DNA from: Steroidobacter gossypii
Lineage (GTDB): Bacteria; Pseudomonadota; Gammaproteobacteria; Steroidobacterales; Steroidobacteraceae
Reading direction: 5' to 3'
NCBI RefSeq assembly: GCF_016801985.1
Contig: NZ_JAEVLS010000001.1
Coordinates: 1,054,001-1,118,000 of the forward strand
Length of the DNA stretch: 64,000 nucleotides
Of the stretch, positions 11,179-20,171 are shown piece by piece (the stretch's first letter is position 1; each line of letters begins with the position of its first letter). A program made the position numbers and the translations under genes. The notes under the pieces were generated by a model that ran no database searches, had not been told where the DNA came from, and saw nothing but the letters and a program-made list of their open reading frames with translations.

Positions 11179-11195
11179 GCGTAGCTCGGCTACGC
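11179..11195 (+). terminator. Hairpin immediately after lhr
   Basis: GCGTAGC-TCG-GCTACGC is a perfect 7-bp stem that begins on the base after the lhr stop codon. There is no T-run, so intrinsic termination would be weak. It lies in the convergent gap before the DUF2807 gene. Confidence 0.35.
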
Positions 11196-11267
11196 CAGCG
11201 AGGTTTCAGCGCCGACGTTAGAGGCGGCGCCAGAACCGACGCGTCAAACGCAACTCCCAAACAAGCC

Positions 11268-12086
11268 TCAAATGACGATGATGCGCCCTTCCTTATGATC
11301 CACCGTCTCGGACTTCGGCTTGGGATCCTCACGCTCGAGCTCTAACGACTCCGGATCGACGGGCGCCGGTTGCGGGGGCTCGACCCCCGGGGAAGCATCC
11401 GGCTGCTCCGAAGCAGAACCGCGCTGAGCGATCGTCCCCAGCCCATTCATTCGCGTATTCACCCGACGCGGTGTGCCAGTGTAGAAGATCGCGCCGACGC
11501 CATTCATGGTCGCATCGAGCGATTCGACCGCATTCACCACCACGTTGCCCACTCCATCCACCGTCACCGTGGCGTCAGCGACCAGCAGTCTGCCGAGATC
11601 GGCATTGCCCGCGCCGCTCATGCGTATGGTGAGCTGATCCAATTGACCGTCCGCCTTGAGATTGGCCGCGCCGGCCGCTTTGATCCTGGTGGCGCCACCC
11701 TGGAAACCGACGACACTCACGTCGTTTCCGCCTTCGAGTTCCAGCGATTCGAGCTTGGGCAGAGTGATCTGCACCGTCAGCCGCGAGTTGTTGTTCCGGA
11801 CGAACCAGTCGCGCGCCTTGCTTTTGATTTTTAGCGTGTCGCCACGAACATCCGTCGCCACGCGCTCAACCGCGCTCTCATTCCCTTTAACCAGCACCGA
11901 AGTCGGCTCGCCGATGGTGATCTCGAGCTTGGTCGCGCCTTCCACCTCGATGGAATCGAAGCCGTCGAGCTCGCGCCGCTCGCTCACCAGCGGACCTCGA
12001 TCCGACCAGCGGTCACCCCGATCGCCGCAACCACCGAGCAGCAGCGCCACGACGCTGAGCGCACCCAGCAAGGGATATGTGTTCAT
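11268..12086 (-). CDS. DUF2807 (GIN-domain) lipoprotein
   Basis: 272 residues from ATG 12086, chosen because it opens directly into a lipoprotein signal (MNTYPLLGALSVVALLLGGC). The mature part carries ELDGFDSIEVEGATKLEITI and a series of repeated strand units (LEGGNDVSVVGF, SGAGNADLGRL, DGVGNVVVNAV, NGVGAIFYTG), which is the right-handed beta-helix-like repeat of the head GIN / DUF2807 family. The C terminus is Pro/Glu rich and probably disordered. Molecular function of the family is unclear; the protein is likely an envelope-attached adhesin-like or sensor-associated lipoprotein. It is divergent from a diguanylate cyclase across a region with a CRP-type site. Confidence 0.82.
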   Translation of the reverse strand: MNTYPLLGALSVVALLLGGCGDRGDRWSDRGPLVSERRELDGFDSIEVEGATKLEITIGEPTSVLVKGNESAVERVATDVRGDTLKIKSKARDWFVRNNNSRLTVQITLPKLESLELEGGNDVSVVGFQGGATRIKAAGAANLKADGQLDQLTIRMSGAGNADLGRLLVADATVTVDGVGNVVVNAVESLDATMNGVGAIFYTGTPRRVNTRMNGLGTIAQRGSASEQPDASPGVEPPQPAPVDPESLELEREDPKPKSETVDHKEGRIIVI

Positions 12087-12285
12087 CGTCGACCTCGGCG
12101 ACCCTGGTTTTACATAGCCTATGGTGAGCCGGCGCTCCGTACAGCGGAAGACAACGCCGGTGAATCGCGGCCTCGCGCCGGTGAGCCGCAGGTCACGGAT
12201 CCTGCTCCGGCAAAGCGCGATTGCGTCCTGTTCGAAAATGCCAGCGACATGCGAAGGTTCGAGCCGCACCTTGCCCCGCGCCACA

Positions 12286-12303
12286 TTGTGACGCAAGTCA
12301 CAA
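12286..12303. promoter_or_regulatory. CRP/FNR-family operator (perfect palindrome)
   Basis: TTGTGAC-GCAA-GTCACAA contains TGTGA-N6-TCACA, the full CRP/Vfr/Clp consensus, with seven-base arms. It lies in the 333-base divergent gap (12087-12419) between the DUF2807 lipoprotein and the diguanylate cyclase, about 200 bases from the former and 123-140 from the latter. Nothing else in this gap stands out. In Xanthomonas the CRP homologue Clp answers to c-di-GMP, which would make a site next to a diguanylate cyclase meaningful. Confidence 0.65.
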
Positions 12304-12425
12304 ACTGGACGCTCGAACACCATACTTCGGCAATCTGCGACCCGCATCGTGAGGGTGATCGGCGCGCAGCGTGATTTTGATCGAGGCCCTGAGGGTCGGT
12401 ACGGGGTTAACCTACTTCCGTGCAG

Positions 12426-13673
12426 ATGAAGCCCCCCTTTCGAACTCCCCATCGCAATCCGTTGCGCGAGCGCTTCGCCAAGCTCTTGCCGCCGCTGTCG
12501 TTTGCGGAGCCTCTGGAGAGCCAGTACCGCAACTGGCACCGGGAGCACGCGCGCGAGCGGGTGAGATTCACGATGTTGCCGGCCATGGGCCTGCTGCTGA
12601 TCGTGTGTCTGGCCAACGGGCCGTTTCGAGATCTGCGCGAGGTCCTGTTCGCTCCCGATCAGATGGGCATCGTCGACGTGCTGCGCTTCGGCGTGCTGCT
12701 GCCGACGTGCCTGGCCATGCTGCTGGTCACCTACACCAAGCTGTATTCACGCTGGCTGGAACTGGCGGCGCCGGCTGTAGCGGTGCTGCACAGCCTGTGC
12801 GTGATCGCGTTCGATCTGCTGATGCACCGGCAGGGTTATTCCTTGAGCTCCGTGATCCCGATGCTGGTGCTGTCCGCGTACATGCTGTTCGGCATGATGG
12901 CGACCAAAGCCACCATCACCGCGACTACCATCGTCGTGGCCTACGGAGTCACCGGCTGGGCCGCGGGTCTCGATAGCGGCCAGCGCTCGTTCGACGTGGC
13001 CATGAGCTGCTGCGCCTTGCTGCTCGGATTTTTCTTTCACTACAGCTTCGCGCGCACGCAGCGGTTGAACTGGTTCAGAAACATGATGCTGACCGACTCG
13101 GTGCATCGTGACGCGCTGACCAACATCGGCAACCGCCGCATGTTCGATGTGCACATCGATCGCCTCTGGAACCAGGCCACTCGCACGCGTGTGCCGGTCG
13201 CGCTGCTGCTGGTCGACCTGGATCATTTCAAAGCGTTCAACGATCACGCCGGTCACCAGGCCGGCGACCACTGCCTGGCGCGCGTCGCCAATGTCATCGC
13301 GCAGTCCGCTCGCCGGCCGCTGGACGTGGCGGCCCGCTACGGCGGCGAGGAATTCGTGGTGTTGTTGTTCGATGTGAAACGCGATCGCGTCGAGGAGTTG
13401 TGTCGCGAGCTGCACGCCAATCTCGCGGCGTTGAAGATTCCACATCCGGCCTCGTCGGTCGGACCGTATGTGACGGTGAGCATCGGCGCCGCCTGCGTCG
13501 AACCGCAGACCGGTCGTCATCACGACGGCTTGATCCAGCTCGCCGACGAGGCGTTGTACGCGGCGAAGGAAGGCGGCCGCAATCGCACCGTGGTGATGGA
13601 TCGCGAGTACGCGACGCTCAACACTGGCGCATTTCGCGTGCCTCGGACGAGAAAACGTATCGAAGCTGCGTAA
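12426..13673 (+). CDS. Membrane diguanylate cyclase (GGDEF domain)
   Basis: 415 residues from ATG 12426 (GTG 12420 gives two more). The first 55 residues are cytoplasmic and basic. Then come about five to six membrane segments (for example MGLLLIVCLANG, FGVLLPTCLAMLLVTY, VIPMLVLSAYMLFGMMAT, CCALLLGFFFHYSF). The GGDEF domain begins near DALTNIGNRRMFD. The active motif is GGEEF, and an RxxD inhibitory site (RPLD) sits five residues before it, so product inhibition by c-di-GMP is expected. The Mg-binding LVDLDHFKAFND is intact. Predicted to make c-di-GMP at the inner membrane. The signal it senses is unknown. A CRP-type site lies upstream. Confidence 0.92.
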   Translation: MKPPFRTPHRNPLRERFAKLLPPLSFAEPLESQYRNWHREHARERVRFTMLPAMGLLLIVCLANGPFRDLREVLFAPDQMGIVDVLRFGVLLPTCLAMLLVTYTKLYSRWLELAAPAVAVLHSLCVIAFDLLMHRQGYSLSSVIPMLVLSAYMLFGMMATKATITATTIVVAYGVTGWAAGLDSGQRSFDVAMSCCALLLGFFFHYSFARTQRLNWFRNMMLTDSVHRDALTNIGNRRMFDVHIDRLWNQATRTRVPVALLLVDLDHFKAFNDHAGHQAGDHCLARVANVIAQSARRPLDVAARYGGEEFVVLLFDVKRDRVEELCRELHANLAALKIPHPASSVGPYVTVSIGAACVEPQTGRHHDGLIQLADEALYAAKEGGRNRTVVMDREYATLNTGAFRVPRTRKRIEAA

Positions 13674-13838
13674 AGCGATTCGACATGAGCGCCCAGGCAG
13701 TGTGATGGACAGCGTTATCAGGCACTGACAGGGCTCGAGTCGCGCCAGGCCGATGATACATTTCGGGCTCGACGCCGAACCGGAAGGCCCCGGCGATCGT
13801 TGTGTTTGCCCGAACTTCACCGAGAGCCTCGCCGCCGC

Positions 13839-14855
13839 ATGTCCGCCCTGATCGATACGCCCGCCCCCGCGCCCGTCCGTTCCAACGAAATCGTCAGCCT
13901 GCAGGCCCACATCCTGCAGCAGCAATCGCGTTACCCGGAGGCCAGCGGTCAGTTCTCCTGGATCCTCTCGGCGCTGGCGATCTCCGCCAAGATGATTGCC
14001 TCGCATGTCCGTCGCGCGCGTCTCGACGACGTGCTCGGCACGGTCGGCAATCAAAACGTGCAAGGCGAGCAGCAACAGAAACTGGACGTGATCGCCAACG
14101 ACATCCTGTTACGCACCTTGGGCGGCCGCGAAGGGGTGGCCATCGTCGCTTCGGAAGAAAACGAGGAGCCGGTGATTCTGCGCACCGACGACGCCGCCGA
14201 GCGCAAGTACTGCGTGCTGTTCGATCCGTTGGACGGCTCTTCCAACCTGGATGTCTGCGGCGCCGTCGGCACCATCTTCAGCATCCTGCGCAAGGATCGT
14301 CGCTCGGCGCGGCCGCAGGACTCGCTGTTACAACGTGGCGCCGAGCAGGTCGCGGCCGGCTATGTGCTGTATGGCTCATCGACCGTGTTCGTGCTGACCA
14401 TCGGCATGGGCGTGGACATGTTCGTGCTCGATCCGTCGTACGGCGCGTTCATGCGCGTGGCTCAGGGCGTGCGCATTCCCAACGTCAACAAGTGCTACTC
14501 GGTCAACGAAGGCAACCGGTTGAGCTTTCCCGAGGGTTATCAGAAGTACCTGAGCTGGGCGCAGGAGCACGGTTACTCCAGCCGCTATGCCGGCGCGATG
14601 GTGGCCGACGTACATCGCATCCTGCTGCAGGGCGGCGTGTTCATGTACCCGCCGACCCGCAAGGCGCCGAAGGGCAAGCTGCGCTTGATGTACGAGGCCA
14701 ATCCCATGGCAATGATCGTGGAGCAGGCCGGCGGCAAGGCGCTGAGCGCGCCCGGCGAGCGCATCCTCGATGTGCGGCCGACCGACATTCATCAGCGCGT
14801 GCCGGTGATTATCGGCAGCAGCGAAGAAGTCGAGCACGTCGCCGCGCACCTCTGA
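13839..14855 (+). CDS. fbp: Fructose-1,6-bisphosphatase class I
   Basis: 338 residues from ATG 13839. The frame opens 13 codons earlier, but this Met matches the usual N-terminal length. Motifs include the metal-binding acidic run SEENEEP, LFDPLDGSSNLDV (the inositol-phosphatase-like metal and phosphate site), YVLYGSSTVFVLT and KLRLMYEANPMAMIVEQAGG near the C terminus. It removes the 1-phosphate of fructose-1,6-bisphosphate in gluconeogenesis. A single-gene unit: the 165 bases before it hold no other gene, and the ketosynthase frame follows after 139 bases. Confidence 0.96.
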   Translation: MSALIDTPAPAPVRSNEIVSLQAHILQQQSRYPEASGQFSWILSALAISAKMIASHVRRARLDDVLGTVGNQNVQGEQQQKLDVIANDILLRTLGGREGVAIVASEENEEPVILRTDDAAERKYCVLFDPLDGSSNLDVCGAVGTIFSILRKDRRSARPQDSLLQRGAEQVAAGYVLYGSSTVFVLTIGMGVDMFVLDPSYGAFMRVAQGVRIPNVNKCYSVNEGNRLSFPEGYQKYLSWAQEHGYSSRYAGAMVADVHRILLQGGVFMYPPTRKAPKGKLRLMYEANPMAMIVEQAGGKALSAPGERILDVRPTDIHQRVPVIIGSSEEVEHVAAHL

Positions 14856-14994
14856 CCGGTCATTGGGGATGCCGGGCCCCGCCGCCCGGCATCCGCAAAA
14901 GCATGTAATTCGCTGTGGAAGTCCGCGCGTTGCAGCAACCTGCGGCGCTGGAGTGTATTCTTCCATCCCAGTGGTTAGGTTCTCTGGGAAGCCT

Positions 14995-16845
14995 GTGCTC
15001 ACGGCCGATAAAGTTCTCGTCACGGTAGGAACGCCCTGCTCCATCTCCGCAGTGGGCAGCACTGAGACCTATCGGGCCCGTGTGGTCGGCTCGCCGGACT
15101 TCATTGCGCTGGCGGCGTTCGATGCGGGGCTGGTCGACCTCGACCCGCAACCCGACGGCTCGCTGAAGCTGCGCTGGACCCAGAACGGCGAGAGCACGAC
15201 GACGGCCGAGATCGAACGTCTGCACGGCCGGCAGCTGCGCGCTTCGCTGGGCATCCGTTACATCGACGAGCTGACGGCGCTCGGCAACGCCGTGGTCACG
15301 GACGTGGCCGCTTCCCTGCCACACGATTTCGATCGCGGCGGATTGCGCCGGCTCGCCGGGCTCACCTATCGCGATGTGCGCGATTCGGCGCTCAAGGATA
15401 TGTACGGCCTGTTCGACGACGATCCGCGCCTGGGTCCGTCGCTGCAGGCGCAGTTGTTTGCCTACAGCGGCTTGGGCGCGCTGGCCGCGTTGCCAGTGTC
15501 GCTGTCCGAGCTGATTCCCAACCCCTATGAGTTTCGCGTTGCCGGCGCGACGGCCTTCCCCGGTCTGGACGCGCAGGGACAACTGCGGTCAGCCGGCTCA
15601 GTCACCCCGGACAACGACAAGCTGCGCGACAAGTTCGCGATGCGCCTGGCGAATTCATTGTCGTCGCATGGTCCGGCCTTGCTGTCGACCATGCTTGCGC
15701 CGTCCTACTCGCTCAGCAAGTCGCTGAAGCATCCTGAATTGCTCGATACATTGCGCTCGGCGAGCGGGTACATGCGCGTGCCGCAGACGCCGCTGAACGC
15801 GGTCGGCGCGTGCGCGTCGAGCTCCATCGTCTTCGCTGAGTTCGCGCCGCAGATGGTGCTGGACTATCCCGGCTATCAGCGCCCGCAAATGGTGCTGTGG
15901 ACCGCGGCGGACGCGGCGACTCGGCCGTCGTGGCAGATCCTGGATGCGTTCGGCCCGGGCGCATTGATGACTCGCGCCAAACTCGAGGCCATCAATGCCG
16001 GTCGCAGCCCGGCCGAGCAACGCTCCATCGCCGACAGCCTCGCGCCGTTCGACATCGATGCGAACGGCACGGTAGTGGGCGAGGGCGGCTCGGGCCTGCT
16101 GGTCACGACACTCGACTTCGCACTGCGTAACTTCCTCGACATCACCTCTATCATCGTCGGCTGGGGCCAGAGCGGCGAGGCCGGCGGCAAGGCGCACTTC
16201 GCTGGCGTGGGCTTCGGTGGCGAGAACGCGCTGATGCACGCGTTGGAGCTCGCTTATCGCGGGCATGGATATCGCGTATCGGACTTCCAGTACCTGGTCG
16301 CGCACGCTACCGGCACGCGCACGAATTCGAAGACGGATCTCACGACGGCGGCAAACGCTCGTTCAGCGGCAGCGGAACGCCAGGGCATCAAAGGCAGCTT
16401 GCCGAAGGTGGCGGTGGGCACACCCAAAGCGGTGGGCGACGGTCACACCATGGGCGAGACCGGATTGAAGGCCACCTCTCAGGCGTTGCAGTTCCTGCTG
16501 GGTCAGTCGGCGGTGGGCGTGCCAACTTTGCGTCAGCTGGATCCGGATCTCGGCGCGGTCGCTGAATCGTTCCAGCTGCAGTCGGGGCCAGTGGACGGCA
16601 ATGCCGATGGCGGCGTGCTGTGTGCGACTCAGGGCTTCGGCGGATACAACGGCGCGATGGCGCTGCGCGCCGCGCATGCCGAAGCATTCGCCCGCTACTC
16701 ACCGGATCGCAAAGTGCTGGCGGCTTATCTTGAACGCTGGCCCGAGCTGCGGCGGGAACGCGAGCAGCGCGAGCGCCATTGGCGCATGCGCCGTCGCAGC
16801 GCCATCGAACTGGCGCAGATGCATTGCTGGAAGGGGCTGGACTAG
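14995..16845 (+). CDS. Stand-alone beta-ketoacyl synthase (FabB/FabF fold)
   Basis: About 616 residues from GTG 14995, preceded by GGGAAG; the frame is open to 14863, so the start is uncertain. The thiolase-fold active site is complete: nucleophile Cys273 in GACASS, His437 in VAHATGT, and a Lys/His484 pair in TPKAVGDGHTMGETG. It is much longer than FabB/FabF (about 410), with roughly 200 extra N-terminal residues and a basic Arg-rich C-terminal tail. No acyl carrier protein, reductase or transferase gene is near, so it is not part of a local fatty-acid or polyketide cluster. It probably condenses an acyl group with malonyl-ACP; the actual substrate is unknown. Its stop overlaps by three bases the stop of the opposing gene. 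Confidence 0.8.
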   Translation: MLTADKVLVTVGTPCSISAVGSTETYRARVVGSPDFIALAAFDAGLVDLDPQPDGSLKLRWTQNGESTTTAEIERLHGRQLRASLGIRYIDELTALGNAVVTDVAASLPHDFDRGGLRRLAGLTYRDVRDSALKDMYGLFDDDPRLGPSLQAQLFAYSGLGALAALPVSLSELIPNPYEFRVAGATAFPGLDAQGQLRSAGSVTPDNDKLRDKFAMRLANSLSSHGPALLSTMLAPSYSLSKSLKHPELLDTLRSASGYMRVPQTPLNAVGACASSSIVFAEFAPQMVLDYPGYQRPQMVLWTAADAATRPSWQILDAFGPGALMTRAKLEAINAGRSPAEQRSIADSLAPFDIDANGTVVGEGGSGLLVTTLDFALRNFLDITSIIVGWGQSGEAGGKAHFAGVGFGGENALMHALELAYRGHGYRVSDFQYLVAHATGTRTNSKTDLTTAANARSAAAERQGIKGSLPKVAVGTPKAVGDGHTMGETGLKATSQALQFLLGQSAVGVPTLRQLDPDLGAVAESFQLQSGPVDGNADGGVLCATQGFGGYNGAMALRAAHAEAFARYSPDRKVLAAYLERWPELRREREQRERHWRMRRRSAIELAQMHCWKGLD

Positions 16846-17219
16846 CCGCCCACCTTCTTGCCGGTGAAGGTGCCTTCGCCCAGATCGCCGAGCTTCACCG
16901 TGCCCTTCATGGTCGTGCCCTCGACCGTGCCGTGATAGGTCATCGCCAGATCCATCCCCTGCGCGTTGACCTGAAAATCGATGGTGATCTCGTTGCCGTT
17001 CACCGTGCCGGTGACCGGCGACTCTCCGAACGTGCCCTTGTAGGTGCCGCTGATCTTGGCGCCGTCCTGCTTCAGGCTGAAATGCGGATTGCCGGCGCCC
17101 GCCTGGGTCTCGACCGTCAGATCCCACTCGCCGGCCACGTTGGCGTCGGCGGCCAGGGCTGAAGTGGCGAACATCACGGCGGTGGAGGCGGCCAGGAGCA
17201 TTCGGCGCAGGCTATTCAT
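16842..17219 (-). CDS. Small secreted protein of unknown function
   Basis: 125 residues from ATG 17219. A clear Sec signal peptide ends at SALAAD near residue 22. The mature part (DANVAGEWDLTVETQAG) alternates polar and hydrophobic residues with Gly/Thr-rich turns (GTYKGTFGESPVTGTVNGNE, GTVEGTTMKGTVKLGDLG), so an all-beta, lipocalin-like or small barrel fold is likely. I do not recognise the family with certainty. It converges on the ketosynthase with overlapping stops (16842-16845). There are no cysteines in the mature part and no lipobox. Confidence 0.75.
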   Translation of the reverse strand: MNSLRRMLLAASTAVMFATSALAADANVAGEWDLTVETQAGAGNPHFSLKQDGAKISGTYKGTFGESPVTGTVNGNEITIDFQVNAQGMDLAMTYHGTVEGTTMKGTVKLGDLGEGTFTGKKVGG

Positions 17220-17408
17220 GACGAGTCCCTGATGATGGTTATTGAGGCCCGTGTGAATTGTGGGTGCGCGCCGCGAGCGGCGGCAATAGCGTGAGGCTCG
17301 CGTTGACGATTCTCGACTCAGCGCGTTTTGCCATGCAGTTCCCGCTTGTATGCAACAATACCAACGGACGAGGAACAGCGACGCTGCAGGTGGTTTAATC
17401 ACGAACCG

Positions 17409-18623
17409 ATGTTTCGCGACTTCCGAAAAATCTCGCCACGCATTTTCTGGCTGGTCACGCTCGCGGCGTTAGCCGTGCTGCTGACCGTGGTGGCCGTTCC
17501 TCAGTGGCTGTCGAAACAGGCGCGCCTGGAAGTCCTGCGTTCGCACGTGGCCGAGATCGCACAGATCGCGGCCAGCGTGGTCGATGGCGATTTGCATCGG
17601 CAGTTGCTCGAGCCGGCCAATTACACGCCCGATCTGTACGAGCGTACGGTCGCGCCGCTGGTAAGGGTCCACTCGGCGGATCCCGAGATTTTCTATGTCT
17701 ACACCATGGTGGAGCGCAACGGTAAGAGCTTTTTCGTGGTCGACACCGCGGCCTCCAGCAAGCTGAAGACCACGCGCAAGCTGCGCCCGTCGGCGTACAT
17801 GGAGCCGTTCGAAAGCATCGACGCCGAGCCGGATCCGGATTATCTGCAGCGGATCGCCAACGGCGAAACGTATGTATATCCGACTTTTCAGCGCGACGTT
17901 TACGGGACGTTTCTTTCGGGTCACACGCCCATCTATGACAGCCAGGGTCGGTATAGCGGCTTTGTCGGCGTCGACTTCGATCTCAAGTATTACCTGGCGC
18001 AGGAAGCGAGCTTTCGATCGATTCTCTATGGCTCGCTGGCCGGCGCGGTTTTGATCGCTTTGCTGATCGGCTACGTGGTGGCGCGCTATCACTTTCACGT
18101 GCAGGACCGCATCGACGAGCAGTATCGCATTTCGATCCGGGACGAGCTGACTCAACTTTTGAACCGCCGTGGCGCGCTGAGATTTGCACGCGAGGCGCTG
18201 GGGACGCAGGCGTCGAGCTACGCAGTGATCCTGGTCGATATCGACGACCTGAAAGGCATCAACGATATCTATGGCCACGCGGCCGGTGACGAGTTCATCG
18301 TCAAAGTGGCGGAAACGATTCGTGGCAGTGTGCGCGAGAAAGATATTTGCGCGCGGATGGGCGGGGATGAGTTTCTGATTTTTGCCACGGGCTGCGATTT
18401 GGACGCGTCCACTGAGATCGCGCGCCGGATTCTCGGCAAGGTGTATGCCCACGATGGCGCGTCGGGGCGGTCGCATTTCGGGGTGTCCATCGGGATCTGT
18501 GTGGCGGTTGGCGCCAATAGCACGTTCGAAACGATGTATCGCCAGGCGGATGAAGCCCTGTACAAGGCCAAGACGGCGGGGCGCAATCGATTCGTTATTT
18601 TCGACCCGCTGGCCGCCGCATAA
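17409..18623 (+). CDS. Diguanylate cyclase with periplasmic sensor domain
   Basis: 404 residues from ATG 17409 (the open frame reaches 17328 but the Met leads straight into TM1). TM1 is about residues 14-36 (FWLVTLAALAVLLTVVAVPQWL). A periplasmic domain of about 180 residues follows, with a Cache-like look (SADPEIFYVYTMVERNGKSF, YSGFVGVDFDLKYYL), then TM2 (LAGAVLIALLIGYVVARY). The GGDEF domain has DELTQLLNRRGAL, VDIDDLKGIND and the active GGDEF. An RxxD inhibitory site (REKD) precedes it by five residues. Predicted to make c-di-GMP in response to a periplasmic ligand. It is the second cyclase in 6 kb. Confidence 0.92.
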   Translation: MFRDFRKISPRIFWLVTLAALAVLLTVVAVPQWLSKQARLEVLRSHVAEIAQIAASVVDGDLHRQLLEPANYTPDLYERTVAPLVRVHSADPEIFYVYTMVERNGKSFFVVDTAASSKLKTTRKLRPSAYMEPFESIDAEPDPDYLQRIANGETYVYPTFQRDVYGTFLSGHTPIYDSQGRYSGFVGVDFDLKYYLAQEASFRSILYGSLAGAVLIALLIGYVVARYHFHVQDRIDEQYRISIRDELTQLLNRRGALRFAREALGTQASSYAVILVDIDDLKGINDIYGHAAGDEFIVKVAETIRGSVREKDICARMGGDEFLIFATGCDLDASTEIARRILGKVYAHDGASGRSHFGVSIGICVAVGANSTFETMYRQADEALYKAKTAGRNRFVIFDPLAAA

Positions 18624-18775
18624 GCCGCCGCATTGCTACTGGAAATATCTGCGGCGCTTGCCCGGAAGAAGAGAGATCGGATGAACGGCGCCTTGGGAGA
18701 ATCCTCCGCTCCGGGAGTTCTACCACAGGATTTTTCGGAGGCAGATCGGCCCGGGGAATAAAGCCTGCGGCGGCG

Positions 18776-19927
18776 TTACGAGGCTTGCGGGCGGGCTTGC
18801 AGGATGAGGCGGTGCAGGACGTCGCCTAGTTCTTCGACGGTGTTGGGTTTCAGCAGCAGATCTCGAACGCCGGTCTTCATCACCGACTCACGATCCATGG
18901 CGCGGACGTAGCCCGATGTCATCACCACCGGCACCTCCGGGCGCAACTTCAGAACATGCGTGGCGAACTCGATGCCCGACATGCTCGGCATCGACAGATC
19001 CGTCACCACCGCCTGGTACGCCGCCGGGTCGGACTGGAATGCAGCGAGCGCCTCGTGAGCGTCAGTGAAACCGGCGACGCGATAGCCGAGTCGCTGCAGT
19101 ACCCGAGTGATCAGATATACAAGCGATTCCTCGTCATCGACGTAGAGAACGCTCTGACCTTGACCACGCAGCACTTGCGTCGTGAGCGGCGAGGTCCTGG
19201 CGGCCGTCTCGTTGAATAGCACAACTTCTTTGGGGGCTTGTTCTTCATTGCCGCTGAACGCCAGGATTTGGTTGATGATGCCGGCCGCGCGGGCGCCGGC
19301 CCGCTGCACTTCGGCCAGCGACAGTTGCGCGGGATGATCGGCAGGCAGATCTTCGGCGGCGAGCCGCGCATTACCGCAGATTGCCAACAAAATATTGTTG
19401 AAGTCGTGGGCGATGCCGCCGGCCATCGCGGCCAGCGCATGACTTTTCTCGAGCAACTCGCGATCGCGCTCGGCCTGCAGCCGTGCGGTCACATCGCTCG
19501 CGAAAGCAATCACGCCTTCGTCAGCGGTGCCTCGATCCACCAGCGCCAGATGCCAGTGACATTGCAGGCGGCTGTCGTCCTTGCGCCGTGTTTCGAGCAC
19601 TACGCCATCGGGGAATTCGACGCCGGAAAGTAACTTCGGACACACCTCGTTGATCGTGGGCATGCTGGCAGGCGTAGCCACCAGCTCATGGATGTGACGG
19701 CCGATGGCTTCAGCTTCGGTGTAGCCGAAAGTGGCCGTGGCGGCGGGGTTCCAGGCGCGCACGATGTGGTGCGTGTCCCAGACAATGCAGGCCAGCGGCG
19801 CGCGGTCGAGATACAGCTGCAATCTCTGATTGATTGCCTGCAGCTGCAGCACACCTGCGTCCGCATTCAAATTGGTACGACTCGCAGGCGGGCGACGTCG
19901 CCGCCACCACTGCGTAAACCCAAACAT
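18776..19927 (-). CDS. PAS-HisKA-REC protein lacking the HATPase domain
   Basis: 383 residues. A PAS domain spans about 25-150 (RAPLACIVWDTHHIVRAWNP, FGYTEAEAIGRHI). The HisKA dimer/phosphoacceptor helix pair spans about 165-227 with H174 in GGIAHDFNN. A receiver domain spans 258-377 with the acidic pair D264/D265, phospho-acceptor D310 in VVTDLSMPSMSG, and K360. Between HisKA and REC there are only about 30 residues, so the whole HATPase_c domain of a hybrid kinase (N, G1, G2 boxes) is absent. The frame is intact. It cannot phosphorylate itself; it could act as a phosphotransfer relay or a dominant partner of another hybrid kinase. It lies alone between a diguanylate cyclase and a LysR gene; the 244 bases upstream hold nothing clear. 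Confidence 0.88.
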   Translation of the reverse strand: MFGFTQWWRRRRPPASRTNLNADAGVLQLQAINQRLQLYLDRAPLACIVWDTHHIVRAWNPAATATFGYTEAEAIGRHIHELVATPASMPTINEVCPKLLSGVEFPDGVVLETRRKDDSRLQCHWHLALVDRGTADEGVIAFASDVTARLQAERDRELLEKSHALAAMAGGIAHDFNNILLAICGNARLAAEDLPADHPAQLSLAEVQRAGARAAGIINQILAFSGNEEQAPKEVVLFNETAARTSPLTTQVLRGQGQSVLYVDDEESLVYLITRVLQRLGYRVAGFTDAHEALAAFQSDPAAYQAVVTDLSMPSMSGIEFATHVLKLRPEVPVVMTSGYVRAMDRESVMKTGVRDLLLKPNTVEELGDVLHRLILQARPQAS

Positions 19928-20171
19928 AACGCCCCGCTGAAGAAGTTACTGGCTCGCGCCTGCGCTGGACGCGAATTCTCGTTATCCCCAGCGGCAACGT
20001 AGCATGGCGCGCAGCGGAACGCGTTGAGCAACTCTCCCGGCAAACGCTTAGGCGATTGGAGTAAGCACCACGTTCAGTGACGCGGGGACAGCCCGCCGGC
20101 GGGTCAATCGATGCTGTGAGCTATCAGGCCGAGACGGCAATATTCCACGGTGGCCTGGGAGAGCCGCCCGT

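Noticed and set aside
12087-12548. N-terminal extension of the DUF2807 gene up to 12548
   Set aside because: The extension overlaps the diguanylate cyclase and lacks domain character; ATG 12086 gives a clean lipoprotein signal.
20092-20103. CCCGCCGGCGGG palindrome after the LysR gene
   Set aside because: It has no room for a loop and no T-run, so it is not credible as a terminator; such GC palindromes are expected here by chance.
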